From a virus, in the IMG/VR virus record IMGVR_UViG_3300006920_000057, positions 1 through 51,918 of that record: 51,918 nucleotides of DNA. One strand, 5' to 3'. The notes beneath the pieces are model-generated. The model saw only the letters and a list, made by a program, of their open reading frames with translations, did not search any database and was not told the DNA's origin. The position numbers and the translations under genes are program-made. Of this stretch, positions 38,057-46,092 are shown in pieces. The stretch's first letter is position 1. The number at the start of each line of letters is the position of its first letter.

Positions 38057-38400
38057 TACAGTTTGATTTGGAAATGAATTTGTTTTGGTGGTTTATCAAA
38101 GTACTTCAAGAGTGCTGGACATAACCAAAGGTCATGCTCAAATTCTGCACTGTAATAGAAGGTACCTTGCGTACCGTCATTGTCTGCCTTATTCACTGCA
38201 GAGCTAGTCACTGTATGATCAGCTCCAGGGAATAAGGTTTCAGAAAAGACTATGGTACATTTCTCTGCGTTGTTGGTGAGCATATCAATTAAGACATCTG
38301 CACCAGCAACAAAGGGCTCTTTGTCCAACTCTTTGGACTCGTCATCAAACACCCATTCCCCTTGATATTTGAATGGGTGAATTACATTAATTGCATTCAT
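38056..38400 (-). CDS. Hypothetical protein
   Basis: 114 residues, beta-rich, with no motif. One-base overlap with the helicase start. Its leader contains GTTAACCCAAAT followed by an A-rich stretch before ATG, a variant of the leader seen at several late genes of this window. Confidence 0.65.
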   Translation of the reverse strand: MNAINVIHPFKYQGEWVFDDESKELDKEPFVAGADVLIDMLTNNAEKCTIVFSETLFPGADHTVTSSAVNKADNDGTQGTFYYSAEFEHDLWLCPALLKYFDKPPKQIHFQIKL

Positions 38401-38424
38401 TTTGTTTTGGTTTATTTGGGTTAA

Positions 38425-38643
38425 CTAATCCTCTTGATCAGGATCATAAGGAACTTCTTCATCTTCATCCCAGTCAGTAATATTCTCCGCGATACTAATG
38501 GGATCTTCCAACACTATCTCTTTGACTTTATTAATGACTGCCTGATTGAATTCAGGATCTATATCGGGATCCAACCGGTCATCTATAATGACGCGTACCC
38601 GTAGACTTACATCTACTAGGTACGCTTTCTTATCATTTGCCAT
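38425..38643 (-). CDS. Acidic hypothetical protein
   Basis: 72 residues with many Asp/Glu at the C-terminus (DWDEDEEVPYDPDQED). Coupled by one-base overlap to the gene upstream. Unknown role; acidic phage proteins sometimes mimic DNA. Confidence 0.6.
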   Translation of the reverse strand: MANDKKAYLVDVSLRVRVIIDDRLDPDIDPEFNQAVINKVKEIVLEDPISIAENITDWDEDEEVPYDPDQED

Positions 38644-39242
38644 TATTCTATTAGGTCAAAAATTAATTCTTCCCAATCCTCTTCAGGCTTGATGTCTGAT
38701 ACACTGATTCTGTCTCCAGCCCAGTAACCTACCAGTTGATTTGGATCTTCTCCTCTGAAGTCTCCGCCACCGTTGCCGTTTCCGTCAGCAGTAAGTAGAG
38801 GTAGAGGATGGATCTTATATTCTTCCTCAGTATCTGCATCCCAACTGGGCTTAAACCCTTTGGCATTCTCTTTATCAACAAACTGTTTCTCATCATGGTT
38901 AATGATGTATCTGTAGTTATGTGTTGATTCCAGAGGAGTTATTTGCTTAGCTTTTGAAAGGTGATCATATTGTTTACCATAGTCACCTGACCAGGTAAGT
39001 TTACATTTGTGCCATGGTTGCCCAGGCGCTAGGAGATTCTCAACTGTGGTGACAAAGTAATTGCCTATCCAGGAGTGCTCCATTAGTTTGAGTCCGTTGT
39101 CATAGTCATGACTATACAACTGCTCCATCTTGTCTTCATTGACGGGGTGATAATATTGTCCCATACCGTATCTTGAGTTTATTAACAGCCTGTATGCCAT
39201 ACGGGTCTGTTGTAGGTTAATAGATTCTGTTTTTTGTTTCAT
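38643..39242 (-). CDS. Hypothetical protein
   Basis: 199 residues, Trp/Tyr/Asp rich, with an N-terminal helix. A Gly-rich GNGNGGGDFRGEDPN segment is near 155-170. No family recognised. Overlaps the HNH gene by 4 bp. Confidence 0.65.
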   Translation of the reverse strand: MKQKTESINLQQTRMAYRLLINSRYGMGQYYHPVNEDKMEQLYSHDYDNGLKLMEHSWIGNYFVTTVENLLAPGQPWHKCKLTWSGDYGKQYDHLSKAKQITPLESTHNYRYIINHDEKQFVDKENAKGFKPSWDADTEEEYKIHPLPLLTADGNGNGGGDFRGEDPNQLVGYWAGDRISVSDIKPEEDWEELIFDLIE

Positions 39243-39658
39243 TGTGTTTTGGATACAGAGTAACCAAGCTCACGTGCTTCTATAGGATGTGCCTCAATCC
39301 AATTGTGACAACTCCTGCAGACTGCGAGCCAGTACTTCTGATCTAACAATAGATCCGCGACTCTTCCTTTCATGTGATGCACATCATTAGTTCTGCCTGT
39401 GCATATATTAGGTAAACATGCTTGGCAGAAAGAGTGTTCCTCTTTGAAAGCCTTAGCCTTATTAGAGTATTCCCCTTCCTGCTTCGCACGTTTGGGAGAG
39501 TGGCGGGCGATAGGTTTACTGCTCAACTTTGGTTTAGTGCTGTCGCGGCAACTCCAGCATGTCTTACAGTATCTCTTACGCCCATCTTCTTCAGTCACAT
39601 TTTTCCAAATATGTCTTAGCTCTCCGCACCCATCACAAAGTTTTTGCTTAGTCTTCAT
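39239..39658 (-). CDS. HNH endonuclease with zinc ribbon
   Basis: 139 residues from ATG 39658. The N-terminal part has Cys pairs (CDGCGE, then CKTCWSC). The C-terminal HNH core shows CQACLPNICTG, VHHMKGR (catalytic HH) and CRSCHNWIEAHP. Similar to phage NinG/HNH recombination or homing nucleases. It could cut branched DNA or act as a mobile nuclease. Confidence 0.8.
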   Translation of the reverse strand: MKTKQKLCDGCGELRHIWKNVTEEDGRKRYCKTCWSCRDSTKPKLSSKPIARHSPKRAKQEGEYSNKAKAFKEEHSFCQACLPNICTGRTNDVHHMKGRVADLLLDQKYWLAVCRSCHNWIEAHPIEARELGYSVSKTQ

Positions 39659-39905
39659 CAGACTGAGCAGGTGTTTTGTCAGGCTCACTGTGATCTTTCT
39701 CAACAGTTTTGGTTACTTGCGTTGCAGTCTTAGACTGTATTACAAGGCCTGTATTATATTGTTGTTGAAGAACGGTGAGTCCGTTACGTATCTCAACAAT
39801 TTCATTTGATTGTTTCATCAGCTGCTTTAGAGACTCTTCCTCCATGCTGTTTTCGGGGCTAATAACAAGGGATACCTTACCATTAGCAATGATTTGTACT
39901 TTCAT
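39648..39905 (-). CDS. Small helical hypothetical protein
   Basis: 85 residues. Residues 20-45 form an amphipathic helix and the C-terminus is acidic. Its leader is GTTTAACC followed by A-rich sequence to the ATG, as at several genes here. Confidence 0.6.
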   Translation of the reverse strand: MKVQIIANGKVSLVISPENSMEEESLKQLMKQSNEIVEIRNGLTVLQQQYNTGLVIQSKTATQVTKTVEKDHSEPDKTPAQSDED

Positions 39906-39927
39906 GATTTTAATTTAGGTTAAACAA

Positions 39928-40449
39928 TTATTTAAGTGCGTAATAATCTGGAGGTAATACTCCAGTATCCACTAATTTAGCAACAATCATATCTTTTGAT
40001 ATGCCTAAGTCAGTGAAATTTAATATGTTCTTAAACTCTGAGTCCGCACTGGACTCCTCTAACATATCTTTTACAAAGGGACTCTTAGAAAAGAGTGTAC
40101 CGAATAACTTATTAGTTACTTCAATCATCACCTCTTGTTTCCAAGTGTTCAAGATTCTTTGTGCACGCTTGTGGGTCTTACGTATACGCTTACGTTTTTG
40201 CCAGTGCATTGAGCGAATCTCTTCCTGCTCATAGATCTTTAAGCCAAACATTGCTCTCTTGTATAGAAAGTTTTGTACTTGGTTGTAAAGATCTTTTTCA
40301 TACACTGCAGGTGCATTCACGGTTTCTCCGTAAACTCTATAGTGCATGACATCTTTTGTACCATACAGATGATACTCATAAGGAGCCTCCTCCTTAATAA
40401 ATCTGCTGGTGCGTGATGCTGTTTGTTCTACTTGTAATGCTCTCGTCAT
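39928..40449 (-). CDS. Hypothetical protein
   Basis: 173 residues, with a very basic middle (MHWQKRKRIRKTHKRAQRIL) and hydrophobic segments after it. A strong terminator stands upstream, between it and 40557, so it has its own transcription start. Unknown function. Confidence 0.65.
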   Translation of the reverse strand: MTRALQVEQTASRTSRFIKEEAPYEYHLYGTKDVMHYRVYGETVNAPAVYEKDLYNQVQNFLYKRAMFGLKIYEQEEIRSMHWQKRKRIRKTHKRAQRILNTWKQEVMIEVTNKLFGTLFSKSPFVKDMLEESSADSEFKNILNFTDLGISKDMIVAKLVDTGVLPPDYYALK

Positions 40450-40497
40450 GGGTTGTTGCTTTTTAATTTATAAATCTTATGATGTGTCTTAGGATGC

Positions 40498-40538
40498 AAA
40501 AAAAAGGGAAGGCACGACCGATAACGGCCGCGCTTCCC
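40498..40538 (-). terminator. Strong intrinsic terminator after 40557-41030
   Basis: GGGAAG/CTTCCC stem with inner CCG/CGG pairs, followed on the minus strand by eight T. It ends the 40557-41030 unit. Confidence 0.85.
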
Positions 40539-40556
40539 TATTACTTTATACCTCTA

Positions 40557-41030
40557 TTACAGGTCGAAGTTTTCATTTGGCTGTACCGCATCCTGAGTCT
40601 CCTCATTCAGCTCGGCATAAGCCGCCTTGATTTCTTCTTCATTGTCGTGCTCAACTAACACATCATCAGCAGTACTGCTTAATGTGTAGAAGTGCTTACG
40701 GTAGATAGGTGCGTCATCTACAGTACATACAACACCTGATTTCCCTGCAACTTTGAAGTCACGTTCAGGATCTCTTTTGTTGAATGGTTTCACCGATTCT
40801 TTCACGATGATTTTCCCTTCAACCTCTTGGTCAGATTCCCATCCAAACCCTTTCAGGTCAGTAATGGTACCAGGGATTAAGGCAGATAACTTTTTTCTTC
40901 TTGCGAAGCCATTGTCTTCTACCACCATTCTGGTTTGTTCTACTCTAATGTGCCCGAACTCTGGGTTGTTGGCACTTTTCACGATTACATTCCCTGCTTT
41001 ATCAGCAGTCACTTTAACTTTTGAATCCAT
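40557..41030 (-). CDS. Hypothetical protein, single-gene unit
   Basis: 157 residues, beta-rich first 110 and acidic C-terminal tail. It has a terminator on each side and a noncoding RNA candidate upstream, with leader GTTTAATC followed by repeated ATCAA before the ATG. This isolation suggests strong separate expression, as for the paralogs at 49.8 and 51.0 kb. The acidic tail would fit an SSB-like protein, but there is no sequence proof. Confidence 0.65.
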   Translation of the reverse strand: MDSKVKVTADKAGNVIVKSANNPEFGHIRVEQTRMVVEDNGFARRKKLSALIPGTITDLKGFGWESDQEVEGKIIVKESVKPFNKRDPERDFKVAGKSGVVCTVDDAPIYRKHFYTLSSTADDVLVEHDNEEEIKAAYAELNEETQDAVQPNENFDL

Positions 41031-41074
41031 TTTGATTTGATTTTTGGATTAAACAATAAGAGTCATCTAGGTTT

Positions 41075-41109
41075 AAGAAAACCGCAATGTGACTCATTCA
41101 CTGCGGTTT
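41075..41109 (-). terminator. Terminator of the 41.1-41.3 kb noncoding RNA
   Basis: Perfect 8-bp hairpin AAACCGCA/TGCGGTTT (41079-41086, 41102-41109), followed on the minus strand by TTTTCTT. It closes the structured region upstream and precedes the 40557-41030 leader. Confidence 0.75.
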
Positions 41110-41302
41110 AATAAAATTCATGTCAAGAGATCCGGCTTTCTGCTTTCCCGCTGAAGTACCCAATGAAGGATTAACTAAGCATCTGGTGTCCCACGCATCC
41201 GGTTTTATTACATGCTGGCTTTACTCTTGACAATATCTTCTCATGCGTGGTATCCTACTTGGACTGCTACTATAGCATCCAAGCAGATTTTAACGCACAA
41301 AC
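41110..41302 (-). ncRNA. Structured noncoding RNA candidate A
   Basis: No gene fits in 41031-41339. On the minus strand the region starts after a CCAACCCCCTTA motif, has a hairpin CTTGGA..GCTA/TAGC..TCCAAG (41258-41283), then two interleaved perfect pairings: TGTCAAGAG/CTCTTGACA (41121-41129 with 41224-41232) and CCACGCAT/ATGCGTGG (41191-41198 with 41243-41250). Interleaving means a pseudoknot or alternative folds. A terminator follows. It shares a TAGGnTnCCACGCATG block with candidate B at 50.3-50.4 kb at almost the same distance from the motif. Confidence 0.65.
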
Positions 41303-41322
41303 TTTTTTAACTAAGGGGGTTG
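41303..41322 (-). repeat. CCAACCCC motif, copy 1
   Basis: Minus strand CCAACCCCCTTA then GTTAAAAAA. Position relative to RNA candidate A is the same as for the copy before candidate B. Confidence 0.7.
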
Positions 41323-41339
41323 GAAATAGCCTACACCGA

Positions 41340-42197
41340 CTATATGTGACAATCAACTACCGTGATCCGTGTCTCAGGATCTAAGGAAGCTAACAATTCA
41401 GAATAGTTTTTAGCCCAGTCTTCTTCAGACACCTTGTCATCAGACATACTGAACCATCCCATTGAACCTTTTTCATGCCACTCACCGTCTTTAAGGACCG
41501 CGTAGGTAGAGAAAGAGTTTTTCTTTGCTCTCTCAATGTATTCTTCTTTAGTGCACAAGAACTGATCGATATCAGCTTGCCACATAGAGAATACCTTTTG
41601 ATCTGGGTTTTCTTTAGCTGCCAATTTAGCTGCAAGCATTCGAGGCTGTTTATGATACAGTTCACGTATGTCCTCTATAGGATAACCTTTTTCTGTAAGG
41701 CGTTCACGCATTGCATTCTGTTCTTCATTGATAGGAGCTTCTCCGAATATCTTCATAGCTTCATCATAACGCTCAGAGGCAGTATCTGCAGCTATTTGAG
41801 ACATACCTTCAAAGTCAACATCTTTAATGCATGCTGAATCAGCATGTGTAGTTGATGGCTTATAATTTGGTTGTCCCCATGAAGGAGATCCGTTTATAGC
41901 TGAGTCAGCTCCTTTTTTGAGCTTAATGAGATCTTTCCAACGACCACCTACTTGATACCAATCCCATTTAGATTGAGAATTATACGGGTAAGGTCCGTGA
42001 TCAATAGTATCACCGGCGTCAAGGCACGCTTTCTCAGCTTCTTCCTTAGTATCCCCAGTGTAATCACCTTTTGTACCATGAACATTCCATACTAGATGAG
42101 GTTTACAATCCTCATCATCATCTTCTGGTTGTTCATTAAAAGGCGCAAGTAATTTACCAACGTCATCTCCGATGACGAGTACTGTAAAATGTGACAT
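41340..42197 (-). CDS. Conserved phage hypothetical protein (MSHFTVLVIGDD family)
   Basis: 285 residues. The N-terminus MSHFTVLVIGDDVGKLLAPF and the SKWDWYQVGGRWKDL block (near 78-92) mark a family I recall in many phages with no assigned function. No catalytic motif beyond the conserved W-D-W-Y and GGRW residues. Confidence 0.8.
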   Translation of the reverse strand: MSHFTVLVIGDDVGKLLAPFNEQPEDDDEDCKPHLVWNVHGTKGDYTGDTKEEAEKACLDAGDTIDHGPYPYNSQSKWDWYQVGGRWKDLIKLKKGADSAINGSPSWGQPNYKPSTTHADSACIKDVDFEGMSQIAADTASERYDEAMKIFGEAPINEEQNAMRERLTEKGYPIEDIRELYHKQPRMLAAKLAAKENPDQKVFSMWQADIDQFLCTKEEYIERAKKNSFSTYAVLKDGEWHEKGSMGWFSMSDDKVSEEDWAKNYSELLASLDPETRITVVDCHI

Positions 42198-42221
42198 AGT
42201 TATATGATTTTAGTCTGTGAT

Positions 42222-42494
42222 TTATTCACCAGGTAGACTATCTAAGTCTATCGGGCCTTCTGTTTTTGTTTCTTCATCATCAGGGTCATAATCTAACCCA
42301 TCTTTGTTGTAGAAATCATCATCATCACTTTTACTTGAGGAGGAAGGGGATCCTAAGACAGATCCAAAGAATGGATTTATCGGCTGCTCTCCTGACCCGG
42401 TTGCGACAAGAGCTTGTATGTCTTCGTCGGTTAGGTCAAGGTACTGTTCAATTGACAGATACACAGTCTTACCATTTGGTAGTTGATATAGCAT
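42222..42494 (-). CDS. Acidic hypothetical protein
   Basis: 90 residues with a poly-Ser/Asp stretch (SSSSKSDDDDFYNKDG) and an acidic tail. A good promoter lies upstream at 42516-42546. Function unknown. Confidence 0.6.
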   Translation of the reverse strand: MLYQLPNGKTVYLSIEQYLDLTDEDIQALVATGSGEQPINPFFGSVLGSPSSSSKSDDDDFYNKDGLDYDPDDEETKTEGPIDLDSLPGE

Positions 42495-42515
42495 TTATTT
42501 AAGATTCCCACAAGG

Positions 42516-42546
42516 CAAATATATGATATTTACTTCATATCCACAA
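42516..42546 (-). promoter_or_regulatory. Bacteroidota-type promoter for 42222-42494
   Basis: Minus strand TTG (42544-42546), 20 bp, then TATATTTG (42516-42523), a full match to the TTG-N19/20-TAnnTTTG layout. The ATG at 42494 lies about 22 bases downstream. Confidence 0.75.
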
Positions 42547-42576
42547 CAAGTTTTGTGATAGCATTTTTAACTATAT

Positions 42577-42792
42577 TTAGTTTAGCATGCCTGCTATAGC
42601 CAAGATTACCACGGAAACGCCTAGTATTAGTAGACCTATCCGATTTTTCTTGACTCTTTTCTTGAGGCTTTTTACCTCTGCTTCAAACTCCTCTAGTTTA
42701 ATATCAACCTTGAATTTGTTCCTGGTGTATTTGTCCAGGTATACAAACTTGGGTTTATCTGAGGGTGAATACACGTTTCTCTTTTTTGACAT
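42577..42792 (-). CDS. Small protein with C-terminal membrane anchor
   Basis: 71 residues. A charged, Lys-rich first half with coiled-coil character precedes a single membrane segment (about 49-70, GLLILGVSVVILAIAGM). Overlaps the wHTH gene upstream. Confidence 0.6.
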   Translation of the reverse strand: MSKKRNVYSPSDKPKFVYLDKYTRNKFKVDIKLEEFEAEVKSLKKRVKKNRIGLLILGVSVVILAIAGMLN

Positions 42793-43000
42793 AACCTTTT
42801 TCTTCTAGTTCTTTAAGGGCTCTTTCTATTGTCCTCCTACCCGTTCCGGAGTAATCACTCAGGGTGTTGATGGAAGGAAAACAAGTTCGGTCTCTTCTGG
42901 CAAACGTTGCTAGTAGACCATACACTCCCTTGGCTCTAAGAGACAGGCTCGGGTCTTGCATAACGTCTGCGTCAACAATACCAAACTTAGTTTTCTTCAT
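42755..43000 (-). CDS. Small winged-helix DNA-binding protein (HTH_36-like)
   Basis: 81 residues from ATG 43000. The pattern SLRAKGVYGLLATFARRDRT, then SINTLSDYSGTGRRTIERAL and ALKELEEKGYVKKEKR is a classical winged helix as found in phage replication initiators and regulators (HTH_36). It is probably a DNA-binding regulator. Confidence 0.75.
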   Translation of the reverse strand: MKKTKFGIVDADVMQDPSLSLRAKGVYGLLATFARRDRTCFPSINTLSDYSGTGRRTIERALKELEEKGYVKKEKRVFTLR

Positions 43001-43006
43001 GTGCAA

Positions 43007-43465
43007 TTATATTAAATCTTCAGGAAACTCCTCATCTGGTCCCACAATGTAACTGTTAGATACATTTGATGTAGTGCTTTTGATCTTCTGGTCGTCTTTG
43101 TGAATATACTCATATTCTACAGTGTAGAAATTGTGTTTCCACGGGTTTGCTTCTATTATGGTACATTTCATTACACCATCAATCAAAGTACCCGCTGCAA
43201 TCATTGCTGGTTCATCAAAACTGTAATCGGACAAGCCTCTGGACTTAACCATTACATCATCACCGACACTGTATTCAAGCATAGGTTTTAAACCTAGTAG
43301 TGCTTTAGTAAGTATGTCTAACGCTGAATAATCTTTGGCAATACTCATCAATGCTTCACTGAGCATCTCTTTAGCGGGATACTCAGCAAGCTTTTGATTG
43401 AGTAGATTTTGTATCTCATCCTCTTCTAATTGAAGGCTGACATATTGTTTATTTCTCTTCTTCAT
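43007..43465 (-). CDS. Hypothetical protein
   Basis: 152 residues, helical N-terminus, then a beta-rich half with a KHNFYTVEYEYIHKDDQ segment. No family recognised. Confidence 0.6.
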   Translation of the reverse strand: MKKRNKQYVSLQLEEDEIQNLLNQKLAEYPAKEMLSEALMSIAKDYSALDILTKALLGLKPMLEYSVGDDVMVKSRGLSDYSFDEPAMIAAGTLIDGVMKCTIIEANPWKHNFYTVEYEYIHKDDQKIKSTTSNVSNSYIVGPDEEFPEDLI

Positions 43466-43856
43466 CTTTCTCAGCGATGTAGGGTCTTACCTTGTAGTCA
43501 TGATCTTCATCATCAAAGTAGAGGCTTGCGCATCTCTCATTATGAAAATCTACATCCAGATCCATTTCACCGGGTACCTCTGCATTGACATGTAATGACT
43601 TAGATTTTTCACCTTTTGTAAATATGATAAGATAGGATTTTCCTACCTCTAGGTTGACCTTGTAAGTACGAAGGCTAGTTTTAGTTTCTATTAGTACGGG
43701 GTCACCATCTCCAGTGACTTCATACAGGTCGTAAGATACAGAGCTCTTTTTCAAAAAGAAGCCTTGAACTGTAAATATTTGTGGTGACGGGTCTCCACTT
43801 GAGAATCCCGCAAAACTGATTAGAGTGCATAGGAGCACTAGCATTAACTTTTCCAT
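43449..43856 (-). CDS. Secreted or periplasmic hypothetical protein
   Basis: 135 residues with a signal peptide (MEKLMLVLLCTLISFAGFSS). The rest is beta-rich, reminiscent of a carboxypeptidase-regulatory or Ig-like domain of Bacteroidota surface proteins. Leader GTTTAATC then ATCAAATCAAATG. It may change the host envelope; untested. Confidence 0.65.
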   Translation of the reverse strand: MEKLMLVLLCTLISFAGFSSGDPSPQIFTVQGFFLKKSSVSYDLYEVTGDGDPVLIETKTSLRTYKVNLEVGKSYLIIFTKGEKSKSLHVNAEVPGEMDLDVDFHNERCASLYFDDEDHDYKVRPYIAEKDEEEK

Positions 43857-43886
43857 TTGATTTGATTTTAGATTAAACTGATTTGA

Positions 43887-44108
43887 TTATTTGTCCATAT
43901 CATTTCTGTGTCTCCAGCTCCAATTACTGACAGCTTCTTTCCAACTTTGAATCTTCTTTGAGTTTTCTATTACAAAGTCTTCAAGTTCTTTAAGGTCTAC
44001 CAAGGTCTGTTTACCAGAGGTGTTGTTGGTGATATAGATATAACCCTTCATGTCACTAATATCTTGATTGTGAATGAAGGTGTTATTCTTTTTGATTGTT
44101 GAGTGCAT
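43887..44108 (-). CDS. Hypothetical 73-residue protein
   Basis: Basic/acidic mixed, with a WSWRHRNDMDK end. Overlaps the gene upstream. No family recognised. Confidence 0.55.
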   Translation of the reverse strand: MHSTIKKNNTFIHNQDISDMKGYIYITNNTSGKQTLVDLKELEDFVIENSKKIQSWKEAVSNWSWRHRNDMDK

Positions 44109-44325
44109 TAGGTTTAATATTAGGGCCTATTATTGTAGTGTAGTGAGTAATAGTATAGGCCTTCCCGTTGCTGGCGAAGTAGCCGCGCTTGGTACCATTA
44201 CCAAAGACATAGAACTGCTTTACTCTGTACCGAACCCTACCGTCAGGGTATTCTAACCTGCATAGATAGGATCCGGCTTCGAGAGTTGTGCTGTGCTTGT
44301 CCACGTTGTATTGTGTCCACTGCAT
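44083..44325 (-). CDS. Hypothetical 80-residue protein
   Basis: ATG 44325 chosen; a longer upstream frame runs through the GATGATAGTAA repeat and is unlikely to be coding. Beta-rich (DKHSTTLEAGSYLCRLEYPDG). Unknown function. Confidence 0.55.
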   Translation of the reverse strand: MQWTQYNVDKHSTTLEAGSYLCRLEYPDGRVRYRVKQFYVFGNGTKRGYFASNGKAYTITHYTTIIGPNIKPNALNNQKE

Positions 44326-44364
44326 ATTGATTAATTTGAATTGGTGTGTGTGGCGGGGAGACAG

Positions 44365-44380
44365 AAAGATGATAGTAAAC
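44365..44380. repeat. GATGATAGTAA dispersed motif, copy 3
   Basis: AAAGATGATAGTAAAC within an ACAGA/TCTGT inverted repeat, preceded by GTGTGTGTGG. About 44 bp upstream of ATG 44325 on the minus strand. The flanking stretch 44382-44486 holds no gene. Confidence 0.7.
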
Positions 44381-44486
44381 TCTCTGTCAGGAAAGATAAA
44401 AAGTAATAGGCCCGACAACTCCCACTGAAGTGTGTGCCGATTGATCTATTGCGTTTTGTGTATTTGTCCGCACGCGCTTATTACAA

Positions 44487-44705
44487 TTAGTTTACAGGTA
44501 TCTTCCCTCTCGGAAAGAAGTCCATCTTGTCTGCTATTTCTTTCTCAGTATACGTGGTAGCAAACTTGTCCCCGAAATACTCAAAGCATATATCTCTGCC
44601 ATGTGCATAGGTAGCACACTTAACGACAGCGACACAGTCTTTGTCAAGAGTTTGGTTGACTACACGATGTGTGTGGTCTTGACCGAATGTTACATATAGT
44701 CTCAT
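44487..44705 (-). CDS. Hypothetical 72-residue protein
   Basis: ATG 44705 chosen (MRLYVTFGQDHTHRV start). Contains a CATYAHGRDICFEYFG segment. Unknown function; lies 7 bp after the DUF1287 gene. Confidence 0.55.
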   Translation of the reverse strand: MRLYVTFGQDHTHRVVNQTLDKDCVAVVKCATYAHGRDICFEYFGDKFATTYTEKEIADKMDFFPRGKIPVN

Positions 44706-44712
44706 AGCTGTA

Positions 44713-45288
44713 CTATTTAGGACACCATCTGTAGTGTCCAGTAATTGTACCGCCGAATAAGAAGTCTTCTTCTTGTGGTCCACCGCCAATGTTGTGTACG
44801 ATGTGATACCTATCGGTGCCTACTACTTTCTTGTCGGTGACAATTCCTACATGACCTGTTGCTATATCCCAGAAGACTAAGTCACCGGGTAGATAGTCAG
44901 CACCATTGTAGGTAATAGATAAAGATGCACCCTGCCTAGTCAAGAACGTCTCAATATTTTGAGTGCGTCTGTGATCTATATTGCGGTCAATGACTTTAGT
45001 CTTATATCTTTTGTTGTATACATCATGAGCCTTCAACATATCCTCATGTATCAAGACTTGTAGGTCAACATCAATTGCCCTATACGCTCTGACTATTACA
45101 TCAGTACAAACACCGAGGTGAGCAGGGACATCTCCATTAGGATAGTCTATCTTTCTCCAGCTACCATCATAGGTAACACTCTGTGTTGATTGCCATTGGG
45201 CATGGTCAATTACTTTTTCAATTTGTGGGCTTACAGGGAATGAGTATAGCATTAGCACTGTAATAATTAGTGTAATTAAATGTGTCAT
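44713..45288 (-). CDS. DUF1287-family secreted hydrolase (NlpC/P60-like)
   Basis: 191 residues with a signal peptide (about 1-21). The patterns GVCTDVIVRAYRA, DRNIDHRRTQN, GDLVFWD..GHVGIV and HNIGGGPQEEDFL match DUF1287 proteins, relatives of NlpC/P60 cysteine hydrolases (Cys, His, Asn/Gln set). It could act on peptidoglycan in lysis or in exclusion of other phages. Confidence 0.8.
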   Translation of the reverse strand: MTHLITLIITVLMLYSFPVSPQIEKVIDHAQWQSTQSVTYDGSWRKIDYPNGDVPAHLGVCTDVIVRAYRAIDVDLQVLIHEDMLKAHDVYNKRYKTKVIDRNIDHRRTQNIETFLTRQGASLSITYNGADYLPGDLVFWDIATGHVGIVTDKKVVGTDRYHIVHNIGGGPQEEDFLFGGTITGHYRWCPK

Positions 45289-45307
45289 TGGATTTAGTAT
45301 TAGTTAA

Positions 45308-45601
45308 TTAAAAGGTTAAGTCTGCAGCTAGGGCGTTCCTATGTGCTGCAGGTATTGCATCAACACCTACGTATTCTTTCTCCATTAGCTGGAGTATTTC
45401 GGTGTTACTCCACGTCATCTTGTTAGGATGCTTAGGGTGTGGAGTTAGGGTATGGTATGACGAGATAGAGAATATCACATCATCCTCATCATCTTCTACT
45501 TCCTTCAGGAATGCTTGGAAGAAGTACTCAGACATGGGTCGGTCATAGCCCCAGGCAAGTATCACCTTGCCGTCGGCTGTTTCTTTAGAATATCTACTCA
45601 C
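45308..45601 (-). CDS. Hypothetical protein with GTG start
   Basis: 97 residues, starting with GTG at 45601, overlapping the gene upstream by 8 bp. Pattern DGKVILAWGYDRPMSEYFFQ then acidic; no family recognised. Confidence 0.55.
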   Translation of the reverse strand: MSRYSKETADGKVILAWGYDRPMSEYFFQAFLKEVEDDEDDVIFSISSYHTLTPHPKHPNKMTWSNTEILQLMEKEYVGVDAIPAAHRNALAADLTF

Positions 45602-45950
45602 GAGAACCTCCTTTTATCATGCCTCCGAGTAACATGCTAATAGGATCCTGTCTCGTGTTTCTTATTTCACATAGTATAAACATGCCGTATACTAGTTCAT
45701 TCACATGCTTCAGCTGTTTCTCCATTTGCATAACGGCTTTATCAAAGCTCTTGCACTTCTTATACGCATCAAATGCTGCGCGTCCAATCTCTTTAGCTCT
45801 CTCATCAGAGATAGCGAATGCTTCATAGATCTTATCATTTTCAGCATCAATATTAATGATGCCTAATTTACCTGGTGTAACCTCCTCGAGGTTCAGCAGT
45901 ACGGTCACGTTAAAATACGACGGGAACCATTTCATTAACAGTTTTTTCAT
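45594..45950 (-). CDS. Hypothetical helical protein
   Basis: 118 residues, charged helices (KAKEIGRAAFDAY type). Leader GTTTAACCTAAA, then A-rich sequence to the ATG. Unknown function. Confidence 0.6.
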   Translation of the reverse strand: MKKLLMKWFPSYFNVTVLLNLEEVTPGKLGIINIDAENDKIYEAFAISDERAKEIGRAAFDAYKKCKSFDKAVMQMEKQLKHVNELVYGMFILCEIRNTRQDPISMLLGGMIKGGSRE

Positions 45951-46027
45951 AATAAACTTTTGTGAGGGTTTAGGTTAAACGTGCCGAAGGCACGCGGTAG
46001 GAAAACTGTACTACAGTCTTACTCCAT

Positions 46028-46066
46028 AAAAAAAAGGCGTAGCAAGTCCAAAGGACTCACTACACC
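46028..46066 (-). terminator. Intrinsic terminator of the DUF2828/TROVE-vWA gene
   Basis: Stem GGCGTAG..GTCC/GGAC..CTACACC followed on the minus strand by eight T. It lies 3' of the gene ending at 46093. A smaller GTGCC/GGCAC hairpin is at about 45982-45994. Confidence 0.85.
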
Positions 46067-46092
46067 ATATCATTGTCAATAGACAAGAGAGA